64,000 nucleotides of DNA from an uncultured Croceitalea sp. (GCA_947495075.1 CANLXH010000002.1:1261849-1325848); one strand, 5' to 3'; positions 24,656 to 33,774 are shown, numbered from the stretch's first letter. The notes: generated by a model not told the origin, from the letters alone. Made by a program: numbers and translations.

Positions 24656-25114
24656 TTACTTCTCTTTTCTAGGAAGCATAGGGGCTAATTTTTCTCCTCC
24701 TAAAAGATGCATGTGTAAGTGGAATACAGATTGCCCTGCATCTTCATTGATGTTCATTGCTAAACGATAACCTGTTTCCGAAATACCATTTTCTTTAGCC
24801 AGTTTTTTAGCTACCAAAAAGAGCTTCCCCAATACGAGTGCATCTTCTTCTTCAACATCATTTATGGTATGGATTTCTTTTTTGGGAACTATAAGAAAAT
24901 GAACAGAAGCCTGTTTTCTTAAGGGTAAAAAAGCGATTACTTCTTCATCTTCGTAGGCAATAGTGGCGGGTAGTTCTCTATTGATAATTTTAGTGAATAC
25001 AGACCCTTCTGCTATTTTTTCTGCTTTTTGTTTTTGGTAGGCTTTACTTTGAGCATAGGTTGCAAAACAAGAAAGAGCTAAGATTGCAAGTAGTAGTTTT
25101 TTCATGATTTTCAT
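24656..25114 (-). CDS. HIT-family nucleotide-binding protein with signal peptide
   Basis: 152 residues. Residues 1-22 form a signal peptide (KKLLLAILALSCFATYAQ). The HIT domain follows: FTKIINRELPATIAYED, HFLIVPKKEIHT, and the histidine triad HLHMHLL near residue 135. HIT proteins hydrolyse nucleoside phosphoramidates and related molecules and are normally cytoplasmic. An export signal is unusual. A downstream in-frame start near the HIT domain is not obvious, so export seems real. Confidence 0.85.
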   Translation of the reverse strand: MKIMKKLLLAILALSCFATYAQSKAYQKQKAEKIAEGSVFTKIINRELPATIAYEDEEVIAFLPLRKQASVHFLIVPKKEIHTINDVEEEDALVLGKLFLVAKKLAKENGISETGYRLAMNINEDAGQSVFHLHMHLLGGEKLAPMLPRKEK

Positions 25115-25139
25115 ACTTTTAAAGTGATAAAATCACACT

Positions 25140-25658
25140 TTAAGATAATTTTAATTCTTTAATTAGTGTTGTTCTATCCATTTTAGTGGATTTAACCATG
25201 TTTAGAATAAATAAAGTTAGTTTGACCTCGTCAATTTTTTGAATTTGCCCTAGATTAATATTTAGTTCTTGTGCACCGATTACCTCATTTAATTTGCCCA
25301 CACTTTTGTAAAATCGATTCTTTTTTTTAGAAGGTTTAAAGTGCTCATCAATAAGTAAACAAATAAATTTTTGCCCACCGATATTAATGGGGTAGGCATC
25401 ATTTATTAGTTCCCAGTTGATAAATTCGTTATGGGTACTACGGTCAAAGAGGCCAATCTCATTGAAGATTAGCATGGGTCTTTTATCCAATAGATTAAAA
25501 ATACCCATAGGGTAGGCCAAACCAAAAAATGCTACACTAAACCAACCCAACCATGGATTTTTGCCAATCATTAGAATACCCAGTACCACAAAAGGGGTGC
25601 ATAGGGCCATTACCTTGATTGCTTTTTTGTTGGATTTATAGAGTTTTATCTCGGTCAT
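25140..25658 (-). CDS. membrane protein of unknown function (STM3941-like)
   Basis: 172 residues. Two hydrophobic helices near the N-terminus (about 15-50) are followed by a soluble part with GLFDRSTHNEFINWELINDAY, resembling PH-like membrane proteins of the STM3941 group. Function unknown. Confidence 0.6.
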   Translation of the reverse strand: MTEIKLYKSNKKAIKVMALCTPFVVLGILMIGKNPWLGWFSVAFFGLAYPMGIFNLLDKRPMLIFNEIGLFDRSTHNEFINWELINDAYPINIGGQKFICLLIDEHFKPSKKKNRFYKSVGKLNEVIGAQELNINLGQIQKIDEVKLTLFILNMVKSTKMDRTTLIKELKLS

Positions 25659-25708
25659 TTAATTTGTATTGGTGATTAAAGTTAACCTATTCTTGATTTA
25701 TTGCTTGT

Positions 25709-26203
25709 TTATAAATACCAATAGTCTTTTTCTTTCGTATCTAAAATTTCATCTTTTGGTACCAAACCAAGTTTTATCAAGAGCTTTTTAGACTTTATAT
25801 TGGCCTTCGTTGTTATCGCTAAGATGGTCTCTAGGTTCAGATAATTTAAACCGTACTGTATAATTGCTTTGGCTGCCTCATAGGTATACCCTTTTCCTTC
25901 GTATTTAGGTAAAGTAGCAAAACCAATATCAGGTTTGTCTAAATAGTCCCGTTTTAAAAACCCACAGATGCCAATGGGTGTGCTGGTAGATTTTAAAGAT
26001 ACTTTATATAGACCGAAACCATTTTCTTGGTAAGAGTAAATTAAGCTCTCTTGAATATATTTTTTAGCATCTGCTAAAGTGTGAATGCCTCTATCCCCAA
26101 TAAATGCTAACCAATTGGGGCTATTGACCAATTCTAAAATAAATGGAGCGTCGTTTAAAATAGCTTCTTCTAGTAGGAGTCTTTTTGTACTTAGAATTTT
26201 CAT
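25709..26203 (-). CDS. GNAT family N-acetyltransferase (RimJ/RimL type)
   Basis: 164 residues. It begins STKRLLLEEAILNDAPFILELVNSPNW, the RimJ/L-type opening. The acetyl-CoA loop is PKYEGKGYTYEAAKAII (about 97-113), close to the Q/R-x-x-G-x-A/G pattern. The target is unknown. It overlaps the upstream minus-strand gene by four bases. Confidence 0.85.
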   Translation of the reverse strand: MKILSTKRLLLEEAILNDAPFILELVNSPNWLAFIGDRGIHTLADAKKYIQESLIYSYQENGFGLYKVSLKSTSTPIGICGFLKRDYLDKPDIGFATLPKYEGKGYTYEAAKAIIQYGLNYLNLETILAITTKANIKSKKLLIKLGLVPKDEILDTKEKDYWYL

Positions 26204-27099
26204 GATTTTTCCCTTCTCTTAAGGTAATAGGTGAATTGAATTCCTATTCCTAAGCTAACCTCGTTAAAACTACCTATCTTATTATATTTTATAAACCCTG
26301 AAATACCTCTGTAGCTACTTCTTATTTCAGCTTGGTATTCACTTAGGTTTTTATAAATACTAGTTTTGACAAAAACGGTGACATAAAATGGGCGACCAAT
26401 TCGTGTTCCAAGTCCAATTAACGGACCGTTAGAATTAATTATCCTGTTTGCGCTAAGATTTGTAAAACTGATATTACTATACCCGATAAGTGCTTTTATC
26501 CCATTAAAATTAGTGCCGGTTTCTATACTATACCTTTTTGAATCAATGTTGTTTTTAAAATGAATACTTTGAAAAGAGCTATTTAAATCTATTCTGTAAC
26601 CACAATCGAAAAATAAGTGTTCTAAATTTAGATATGCATCTAACAAGCTGTTCTCCCTAAGATTGGTTTGGTACCCAATACCACTTTTTAACGTAGGTTT
26701 GCCGAAAATAGTCGGAAAAGATAAGTTGAATTCTCCACCAATAGGATTATCTAAAATTCCATTCTGAGCATAAATGCTTATTTGTTGAGCATCTAGAAAG
26801 CAAATATTGCAATCTTCTTTTAATTCTATTTCAAGAAATGATTCTTTCCCTAGTTTATATTCCATCGGTTTAACTCCTAAGTACGAAAATGAAATAATTT
26901 TTAGAGAATCGGGGACTATTATTTTAAACTTTCCATCAAAATCTGTCTGAGTACTGATTTCGGCTCCTTTCACTAAAATAGTTACTCCTGGCAATGGATA
27001 TTTATCACCTTTTATTTTTACTATTCCTGAATATTCTATTGTTTGGGCAACGATGATGGTGGATATCAGAAAAAAAAGATAGATTATATATTTTTTCAT
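26200..27099 (-). CDS. exported carboxypeptidase-regulatory-like domain protein with beta-rich C-terminus
   Basis: About 299 residues from the ATG at 27099; the open frame reaches 27126, but the signal peptide begins at MKKYIIYLFFLIS. After the signal comes a CarboxypepD_reg-like domain (about 20-95, GVTILVKGAEISTQTDFDGKF). A beta-rich region reads like a small outer-membrane barrel (LGTRIGRPFYVTVFVKTS, ending FTYYLKRREKS). Role unknown. Confidence 0.7.
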   Translation of the reverse strand: MKKYIIYLFFLISTIIVAQTIEYSGIVKIKGDKYPLPGVTILVKGAEISTQTDFDGKFKIIVPDSLKIISFSYLGVKPMEYKLGKESFLEIELKEDCNICFLDAQQISIYAQNGILDNPIGGEFNLSFPTIFGKPTLKSGIGYQTNLRENSLLDAYLNLEHLFFDCGYRIDLNSSFQSIHFKNNIDSKRYSIETGTNFNGIKALIGYSNISFTNLSANRIINSNGPLIGLGTRIGRPFYVTVFVKTSIYKNLSEYQAEIRSSYRGISGFIKYNKIGSFNEVSLGIGIQFTYYLKRREKS

Positions 27100-27195
27100 G
27101 CTAGGTTGGTAAAAGTATAAGACCAAAATATAGTATACCTATATTTAAAAAAAAGTATATTGAGTAAAACACCTATTTGATTGAGCGAAATTGAA

Positions 27196-27739
27196 TTACT
27201 GAAACAAAACATACCTAGGTGGTACCAACCTATTTAGTCGTATATGTACCAGCATTTGTGCTCGGTGATGCGTGATATAATCTGCAAGCAGCATAAAAAT
27301 TTGACGTTTTGTTCTATCCAAACCAAAATAATCTAGCCTATCTTCTAGTTTGGTGGTATCGAATTCTTTTAGCAGCTTTGCGGTGGCATCAAAAGTCTTT
27401 TCCACTAAGTCAATCATCTCTTTTTTAGACTTGCCTTTTACCTTAAAAATGGTGTCCGTTTGCCAAACTCGAGCTTCTCGTCCACCTAAAAGTGACTGGC
27501 TATGCCAGTCCATAGCATAGGCGATATGCAACAGGTTTTGGGCAAAGCTTAACGATTCTGGTGTTGCTTTAAAGTTGTAGTTATCCTCTGGCATGGTCTC
27601 TGCCAAAAGAACCAAATATTTTTTGGAGTTTTCCAAACGCTCTACAAAGTCTCTGATAAAGTTGTCTTCTTGTGCAAATAGCTGTGAAGAAACGAAGCTA
27701 AAGAATAAAACTATATATTAGAATTAATTGTTGTTTCAT
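27196..27739 (-). pseudogene. exported DinB-family protein, frameshifted in the signal peptide
   Basis: The minus-strand ATG at 27739 opens MKQQLILIYSFIL and then hits TAG. A shift of +1 at that point continues FSFVSSQLFAQEDNFIRDFV and joins a clean DinB-like domain running to 27196 (ERLENSKKYL, HIAYAMDWHSQSLLGG, DYITHHRAQM). The composite is a classic signal peptide plus mature domain, so one base appears lost or gained. The 146-codon downstream frame has only a TTG to start from. Either the gene is recently inactivated or the frame is corrected by slippage. The DinB His residues (HIAYAMDWH, THH) are intact. Confidence 0.7.
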
Positions 27740-27797
27740 AATATTTAATTTTACTCGGAGCTCATAAGTTCAATATTAAAACTAATATATAGGTATT

Positions 27798-30122
27798 TTA
27801 TCCAAGTTTAGTTATTAAAAAACCCTCTATTAGCTCTACTGATTTTTTCCAATTATCATTTTCCTTTAACTGTTTCTTATAATCTGGATGAATATATATT
27901 CTTAACCATTGTAAATGTGAATCAAAATAATTATTTATCCCGCTTACTATTCCAGATATGTCAGTGAGCTTTGCAACAGATTTATCATATTTTACTACAT
28001 TAATATCTTTTCCCAATTTTTTATTCTCATCTCTTGGGATATCTATTAGTAAGTTAATCTTATCTTTTTCGAAATTGATAACATTAGAAAGTCTATTTTC
28101 TAATTCAATTCTTAACTCATCTAATTCAGAATACTTCATACTAGCGACTCTCTCACAAATACCACTTAAAACACTATCCTCTTCAGATTTGTTAATTATA
28201 TAAAGACGTTTGAAGATACGGGGTCTTTTTGCATTTATTAGGTTTAATAAGTTTAATATGTCAGGTTTCTCTAAGGCAAAATCTTTGAATATTTTTAATA
28301 ACTCATTTGGAGTTGCGAATAAAAATTCATCAATAATTTTACTTTCAAAATCACTTAAAGATGCAAGTTCAAAAATAATTTGTTTAAGCATAGCTGTATA
28401 TGCTCTATTGGGTTGATTCCAATATATGTTTTTATAAAGCCAATATCTTGCTGAAATGACTTGTTCCACAGAACTAACACCTTGACTTTTTATGGCAATT
28501 TTATTGTTATAAACATCTAAAAAGGCAACAAGACTTTCAATATCTAGTTGAAAGCCATTGGACATCCCTAAATGATGGGGGTCTCTTTGGAGGAAATCTA
28601 GTACTCTTACATCAATTGAGGAATTCAATAAAGAATATATTATTTGTACTTCCTGATTTTCAAAACCACTAGGAGATCCACATATGATTTTTTTTACAAG
28701 TTCAATATCTATGTTATCAAAATGTTCATTGATAGTATCTAATAAGCTATATTTAAAACCATTAGATTCTTCTTTGTAATTAAGTACTTTATGTAGTAGA
28801 TTTTTTTGATTAATATTTTTTAAAAGTGATTTCTCAGAATTTCTTAGTTCATGAATTGCAAAGGAAAATGGGAATCGTGTTGAATTTGCAAGTAGAGAAG
28901 AAATTAATGCTAGCTCGAGTAAATCTTTGCTAAATAATTCAATAAACTTTTCTTTTTTTAATAAACCAATTAATACCCTTCGCATGTTTTCATATGTTCC
29001 TAAAAGATGCTCATACCTTGTATGATTAGAACCAGGAAAGATTATTGAGCCCATTAATAGTTGAGGGACATTTTTTAATCTTATTAAAGAGGGATGATTG
29101 GTTATTTTCTTTACTCTATATGTGAATAATACATCATTTAAAGGGATTAACTTCTTCCAACTACCTCCATCCGATTCGGAGAGTTCTGGTAGGCCAGCAA
29201 TAGTCCTATGGATCGGCCTTACACGTTCAATAGCTCTTTCTAAGTCTTCTAATGAATAATATTTTTTCTTTAAAACAGAAATCAATGCGTTTAGCCAAGA
29301 GTGTTCACTCTTATCTGTCATGGATATGCGTAAGATTTTTTCAATACACTTTTCAAATGTTAATTTTACAGAATGAATATCCCAATTAGGCTGTAATTTT
29401 TTGAATACTTTAAAATTTACTTTTTTGTTTTTTATTTTGAGTACCTCTTCTGGCATATAAGCACTGGTGCCAGTAACTAATAGTTCTTTAGTATTTGCCA
29501 TTGCGCTACTCCCTAAAGTATGTCCTACACCTAAGTCTCCAATAATTACATGGAAACCTTCACTTGTAAGATTAATGAAGATATTTTTAGGAGCAATATC
29601 ACAATGAAAAAATTTTCTGTTATGTAAATAAATTAATCCATTAAGGATTTGTTGAAAAAGATCAAAAATTGACTCATGATTTTTAAAATACTTTTCTTTT
29701 GTTTCGTTGTCTTCAAATATTTCTTCAAGTGTCTTGCCGGAAACAAAATCTGATACAATGTAGGGTATGTTTACTTCATCTCGATTATAGTAACCTCCAT
29801 CAATAATTTTTAAAATGTTTTGATGATTGAACTTTGATATATTTACAATCTCATCTTCAAAATTTATTGAGGAAATATATTTATCCAGTGATTTGATTAA
29901 GTCATCTTTGAAAACAAAAAACTTAATGGCTCTGGTAGTTGCAACTTCTGGAACGAATTCTTGATTTACTTTGAAGACAATACCGGACCCTCCTTCTCCT
30001 AAAACAATATTATCAGAATTTTCATCTTTTTGAAATTTATAGTTATCTATTTTAATATTTTTTATTGATAAAAGCTCAGTTCTTGTTTTTTTAGCCATTG
30101 ATTTTTTAATTATACCAACCAT
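27798..30122 (-). CDS. Ser/Thr protein kinase fused to a degenerate SAMHD1/COG1078-like HD domain
   Basis: About 774 residues; numbering here is from a TTG one codon upstream of the ATG at 30122, and another ATG is at 30098. Residues about 30-300 are a Hanks-type kinase. Visible motifs are GEGGSG (43-48), the AIK lysine K68, HCDIAPKN (D176, N181), DLG (197-199) and MPEE in place of APE. Residues about 340-600 match the dNTPase-like HD fold: NHTRYEHLLG (H368), SIDVRVLDFLQRDPHH (503-518) and an SARYWLYKNIYWN helix. The HD pair expected near 413 is replaced by LANSTRFPF, and the third metal Asp near 507 is Arg. The enzyme half is therefore probably catalytically dead but could bind a nucleotide. 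No transmembrane segment is seen. The gene stands alone and is AT-rich, next to a repeat cluster. It may be a signalling or defence protein. Confidence 0.8.
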   Translation of the reverse strand: MVGIIKKSMAKKTRTELLSIKNIKIDNYKFQKDENSDNIVLGEGGSGIVFKVNQEFVPEVATTRAIKFFVFKDDLIKSLDKYISSINFEDEIVNISKFNHQNILKIIDGGYYNRDEVNIPYIVSDFVSGKTLEEIFEDNETKEKYFKNHESIFDLFQQILNGLIYLHNRKFFHCDIAPKNIFINLTSEGFHVIIGDLGVGHTLGSSAMANTKELLVTGTSAYMPEEVLKIKNKKVNFKVFKKLQPNWDIHSVKLTFEKCIEKILRISMTDKSEHSWLNALISVLKKKYYSLEDLERAIERVRPIHRTIAGLPELSESDGGSWKKLIPLNDVLFTYRVKKITNHPSLIRLKNVPQLLMGSIIFPGSNHTRYEHLLGTYENMRRVLIGLLKKEKFIELFSKDLLELALISSLLANSTRFPFSFAIHELRNSEKSLLKNINQKNLLHKVLNYKEESNGFKYSLLDTINEHFDNIDIELVKKIICGSPSGFENQEVQIIYSLLNSSIDVRVLDFLQRDPHHLGMSNGFQLDIESLVAFLDVYNNKIAIKSQGVSSVEQVISARYWLYKNIYWNQPNRAYTAMLKQIIFELASLSDFESKIIDEFLFATPNELLKIFKDFALEKPDILNLLNLINAKRPRIFKRLYIINKSEEDSVLSGICERVASMKYSELDELRIELENRLSNVINFEKDKINLLIDIPRDENKKLGKDINVVKYDKSVAKLTDISGIVSGINNYFDSHLQWLRIYIHPDYKKQLKENDNWKKSVELIEGFLITKLG

Positions 30123-30243
30123 CAAATTGGCTTATTAATAGATTTATTTGTTAAAACCATTAGATAATCCTCTATTTGATATTTTTCGGGGAAAGAAAAT
30201 AAGGGGTTAATATAGAAGTAAAAACACTTTTTTGCAATAGACA

Positions 30244-30267
30244 AAAACCCTAAATATTTAGGGTTTT
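30244..30267 (-). terminator. palindromic terminator
   Basis: AAAACCCTAAAT (30244-30255) and ATTTAGGGTTTT (30256-30267) form a perfect 12+12 palindrome followed on the minus strand by a T-rich run. It lies downstream of the ankyrin/PD40 gene and upstream of the kinase gene. Confidence 0.65.
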
Positions 30268-30294
30268 GCTGTAGATGTTTGTAGTGCAAAGGAA

Positions 30295-30500
30295 GAGATT
30301 TCTCACGCTCACTACGTTCAATTCGAAATGACGGTATTTTCGGTTTCAGTCATTTCGACATAAGTAGTTTTACTACGATTGAGAAATCCCACGTAAAAGG
30401 TATACTTGGACGGGGCTGCCTGTTCTGTTTAGGCAGGCTCAACGTAACAATGTTTAAAGTATTAGATTTCTCACGCTCGCTACGCTCGGTTCGAAATGAC
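30295..30500. repeat. dispersed repeat cluster (TTTCTCACGCTC...TTCGAAATGAC)
   Basis: Copy 1 (30295-30332) and copy 2 (30464-30500) share GATTTCTCACGCTC-x-CTACG-x-TC and TTCGAAATGAC. Between them, GTCATTTCGAC...GATTGAGAAATC (30345-30390) is an inverted relative. The arrangement suggests short nonautonomous repeats inserted next to one another. Confidence 0.6.
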
Positions 30501-30508
30501 AGCTAATT

Positions 30509-31897
30509 TTATTTGAATACAGTTGCTTTTAGCTCAGCAATAATTTCTGTGCTAATCCAGTAAATATCTTGCTTGCTGGTATAGAAAAAGTATTTTCCGT
30601 CTTGGGTCACAAAAGGGCAGAGCTCATGACCTTCAGTATTTATTTTGTTCCCCATGTTTGCAGCGGTCGACCAAGAACCATCGGCTTTCTTAAAACTGAT
30701 ATAGAGGTCGCCTCTACCAAGACCTTCTCGTCTTTGTGCACAAAAAATTAAATAGGTCTCGTCTGGGGCAACAAAAACATCGGCTTCATAAGCATCGGTA
30801 TTTATAGCATCACCCAATCTCATCGCTTTTTGAAATTCCCCATTCACAAATTTGGAATAGTAAATATCATGGTTCTTGTTACTTTCGTCGCTGTAAGCAT
30901 CAGTAGCAAAATACATAGTACCCTTATTGGTGAACGAGATGTAGTATTCTTCACTACTCGTGTTGATGTTAGGTCCTGCATTTATAGGTTTAGACCAACC
31001 ATTTTCTGTTCGGTTTACATACCAAATATCGATATCTTTTTGTTCTCCGATACCGTCCATTGCTTGGTTAGAAATAAAATATAATCTGTTCTCGTCAGGT
31101 GATAAAAAAGGATCGTTATACCCGTACTCCTCATGAGAAAGTAGGATTCTTGGAGAGCTCCATTTGTTGTCTTTCAGTTCTGCGTAGCGTATCTCGCTTT
31201 TTCCACCAGTGTCTACACCATAATAGAATTCGGTACCATCCGCATTAAAAACAGAACCAAATTCATATTCTTCTGTAGAGATAAAATTAGACGCAAATAC
31301 TCTGGCTGTATTCCCAGGGGGTTCTTGCCCCATAAAAGGTCCCTTTAAAATGATATTTTGAACTAGTTTTTTGTCTGCCCCGCTCTCGGTAAGCCAAGTA
31401 GCAATTTCATTGGCTTTTGTTTTCTGTGCAATTGTCAAAGCGGTATTCCCTCTTTTGTTCTTTGCATTGATATCGACTCCGTTGGCAACCAGCTGTTGTA
31501 CAAAAGCGAGGTCTTTATTTAAAACCGCCTTAGCCAATAACTCACCTCCGTGGCGTTTTTTCCATTTAGTGTTAGGTTGTAAGGCCAATATCTTATTAAA
31601 AAGAGACATATTTTGAAAACGTACCGCCATGTACAAAGGGGTAACACCATCATTATCTTCTGTAGTTACTATAATCCCTTTAGCAACTAGGTACTCAAAA
31701 ATCTCTTTTTTGTTGCAACCCACTGCCCAGTGTAGCAAGGAACGCCCTCGTTCGTCTTGAGCATTGATTTCTACTTTTTGTAATAAACTATCTAAACGAG
31801 CAATATTTCCTTGGCATACGGTTCTATATATGTTTTGGGCATTACTGGCGAAGCAACAAAGTAATAGCAGTGTTGAAAAGGGTAGTAGCGATTTCAT
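30509..31897 (-). CDS. exported protein with ankyrin repeats and WD40-like PD40 beta-propeller
   Basis: 462 residues. A signal peptide (LLPFSTLLLLCCFASNAQ) is followed by ankyrin repeats at about 30-185 (DERGRSLLHWAVGCNKKEIF, NKRGNTALTIAQKTKANEIA). PD40/TolB-like blades run at about 215-455 (DPFLSPDENRLYFISNQ, DVFVAPDETYLIFCAQRREG). It is probably periplasmic or surface-associated, with a protein- or glycan-binding role rather than an enzyme. Confidence 0.85.
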   Translation of the reverse strand: MKSLLPFSTLLLLCCFASNAQNIYRTVCQGNIARLDSLLQKVEINAQDERGRSLLHWAVGCNKKEIFEYLVAKGIIVTTEDNDGVTPLYMAVRFQNMSLFNKILALQPNTKWKKRHGGELLAKAVLNKDLAFVQQLVANGVDINAKNKRGNTALTIAQKTKANEIATWLTESGADKKLVQNIILKGPFMGQEPPGNTARVFASNFISTEEYEFGSVFNADGTEFYYGVDTGGKSEIRYAELKDNKWSSPRILLSHEEYGYNDPFLSPDENRLYFISNQAMDGIGEQKDIDIWYVNRTENGWSKPINAGPNINTSSEEYYISFTNKGTMYFATDAYSDESNKNHDIYYSKFVNGEFQKAMRLGDAINTDAYEADVFVAPDETYLIFCAQRREGLGRGDLYISFKKADGSWSTAANMGNKINTEGHELCPFVTQDGKYFFYTSKQDIYWISTEIIAELKATVFK

Positions 31898-31943
31898 TTG
31901 TGATTTGATTTTCGTTTTTTGATTGTTCTAAAGTTACTTTATC

Positions 31944-32978
31944 TCATTTAAATATGGAATAGATTGTAATTTCTGTTTGTTTTCCTTTAAGTGGGATAGC
32001 GCCTTTTTTTGAGAATGAATACTCTTCTAATAGCAATTGATTTTTTAAAGTTTCTGAAATTAATAAAGAAGCTTCTAATTTATTGCATTGCCCTTGTATA
32101 CGGGCAGCCGTGTTAATAGTGTCGCCATGGTAAGCGATTTCTTTTTTATACTTTCCAACTTCGGTTACGGTAACTAAACCAGCATGTAAACCTGCTTTAA
32201 AAAAAGGTTCACAATTGTATTTTTCTTGGTAGTAATCGCTTCGTCGTTTTAAGAATTCTGCAAAATTAAAATAGGCCTCTAGGCAGTTTTGATTTTTTAG
32301 ACCTTTTTCTAGTTGCCATGTTAGTACAGCTTCGTCTCCGACATATTGGTAGATTTCGGCTTCATGTTCGAGTACAATAGCTAAATCGTTAAAACAGTCT
32401 TGAATAAGCATGCTGTATTTTATATGTCCGAGACGTTCAGCTAAGACAGTAGAGGCTTGCAAATCTAAAAACATAAAAATGCGTTCTTCTTCACTTGGGG
32501 TATAGAATTTACCACGGATTAGCTTCATTAAGTTACCTTCTCCTAGCATTAGATTTACTTGTCTTAGTACCGTTAAAACGGAATCTGTTACCCAAATGTA
32601 GAAATAGATGGCACCGCTCCCCTTATCCATTGCAAAAGTTTGCAAACTTATATCTGTGCCAAAATAGAATTGATAGACCCAGTAAGCCACAAAAGTCATG
32701 AAAATGATAAAAAGGAAGGCATATAGGGTCCTTAAAAGCAAAAGCTTGCCTAAAGTGAGTTTTCGATACAGTTTTTTTTCTACCCAAATAGAAGCTAGCC
32801 CAGAAATGATACCCAAAATAGGCCCGAGCGTTAGTCCAATAATTATACCTGATTTAAAGTCAAACTTTAATTGCCCTAATTCTTCGGTACCAACGCCTCT
32901 GATAATTACAAGAAATAGCATAGATAGTGTCCACCCAATACTATAAAACTTTAGAATGTGCCAACTTCGCTTACTCAT
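31944..32978 (-). CDS. membrane-anchored class III adenylate/guanylate cyclase
   Basis: 344 residues. The N-terminal membrane region has three to four helices (about 10-30, 43-65, 80-103, 122-140). The cyclase domain (about 165-344) has metal aspartates D172 in FMFLDLQAST and D215 in YVGDEAVLTW. HGDTINTAARI (284-294) supplies the D286/N289/R293 transition-state residues. All key residues appear intact, so it should be active, most likely on ATP. It is transcribed away from the ankyrin gene upstream boundary, as a single gene. Confidence 0.9.
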   Translation of the reverse strand: MSKRSWHILKFYSIGWTLSMLFLVIIRGVGTEELGQLKFDFKSGIIIGLTLGPILGIISGLASIWVEKKLYRKLTLGKLLLLRTLYAFLFIIFMTFVAYWVYQFYFGTDISLQTFAMDKGSGAIYFYIWVTDSVLTVLRQVNLMLGEGNLMKLIRGKFYTPSEEERIFMFLDLQASTVLAERLGHIKYSMLIQDCFNDLAIVLEHEAEIYQYVGDEAVLTWQLEKGLKNQNCLEAYFNFAEFLKRRSDYYQEKYNCEPFFKAGLHAGLVTVTEVGKYKKEIAYHGDTINTAARIQGQCNKLEASLLISETLKNQLLLEEYSFSKKGAIPLKGKQTEITIYSIFK

Positions 32979-33048
32979 GGTAACTTTTTCCTATGATTTT
33001 AAATATTTGCTATTGACAGCCAGCCGATATACTTTTTCTGAGTAAGTT

Positions 33049-33774
33049 TCAGATTAAAGTAATCAAATGATTATACGCCAATCCTGCCAAAATTGCTAGA
33101 CCGAAACTTAGTAAGGTTCCTATAAGTACATATTCTGTGAGTTTCCGGTTTTTACCTTTGTTGAGATCACCAAAACGAAAGACAGATTTTGCGGTTATCA
33201 ATAGCCCAATAGCTGACCATTGCCCTAAGAGTATAAATACAAAAACAAAAATACGCTCCAACATGCCAATATAGCGACCTGCATTTTTAAGTGATGTTCC
33301 TTCGCCTTCATCTTGGTCTTTGACTAGTTCATCTATATATGGTGCTAATAGCATCTTGATTAAAATTGCCGCCACATAGCTTACAAAGGCGATCATAGCT
33401 ACAAAGAGAAGAATTTCAGGTGCCAGTAATAGGCTAAAATCTATTGCAAAAGGCTCTAGTATATAGACAACAGCAGCTAGTACCAGTAAATGCGCTATTT
33501 GGTCTACTACAAAAAGCCAACGGAAGTTTTTTTCGTTAGTAAGGCTGAGTTTTGTTAAATCGATGAGGTAATGACTTACAACAATGATTGCGATACTGCC
33601 TATATGCTTAAACTGCAATAAAAGTAAGAGCGCAATTAAATGCACTCCAATATGGTAGTACAGGTATTTTGACCTTGCCTTTTTTTTGAGCTTGTCTGCT
33701 ACCCAATAGGCGGGTTGTAAGACAAAATCTCCAAGAAAGTGCGCTAGTACAAGTTTTAAAGCTAAAAGAATCAT
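33049..33774 (-). CDS. DUF3307 membrane protein, partner of SatD
   Basis: 241 residues with about six hydrophobic segments. The N-terminus LVLAHFLGDFVLQPAYWVAD is the DUF3307 signature, and ends of helices carry His/Asp pairs (HYLIDLTKL). Function is unknown. It starts inside the last codons of the SatD gene (four-base overlap), and the SatD-DUF3307 pairing recurs in Bacteroidota and Firmicutes. Confidence 0.85.
   Translation of the reverse strand: MILLALKLVLAHFLGDFVLQPAYWVADKLKKKARSKYLYYHIGVHLIALLLLLQFKHIGSIAIIVVSHYLIDLTKLSLTNEKNFRWLFVVDQIAHLLVLAAVVYILEPFAIDFSLLLAPEILLFVAMIAFVSYVAAILIKMLLAPYIDELVKDQDEGEGTSLKNAGRYIGMLERIFVFVFILLGQWSAIGLLITAKSVFRFGDLNKGKNRKLTEYVLIGTLLSFGLAILAGLAYNHLITLI

Larger units (their letters stand above)
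30126..30508. other. gene-free stretch holding a terminator and a cluster of dispersed repeats
   Basis: No coding frame is seen. It contains a palindromic terminator (30244-30267), two direct copies of a flavobacterial-type repeat (30295-30332 and 30464-30500), an inverted relative between them (30345-30394) and a small GC-rich hairpin (CTGCC...GGCAG, about 30416-30437). Confidence 0.7.

Noticed and set aside
27798-30122. Interpretation of the kinase gene as PglW/BREX or as an active dNTPase
   Set aside because: No other BREX genes are nearby, and the HD metal ligands are missing, so neither fits.
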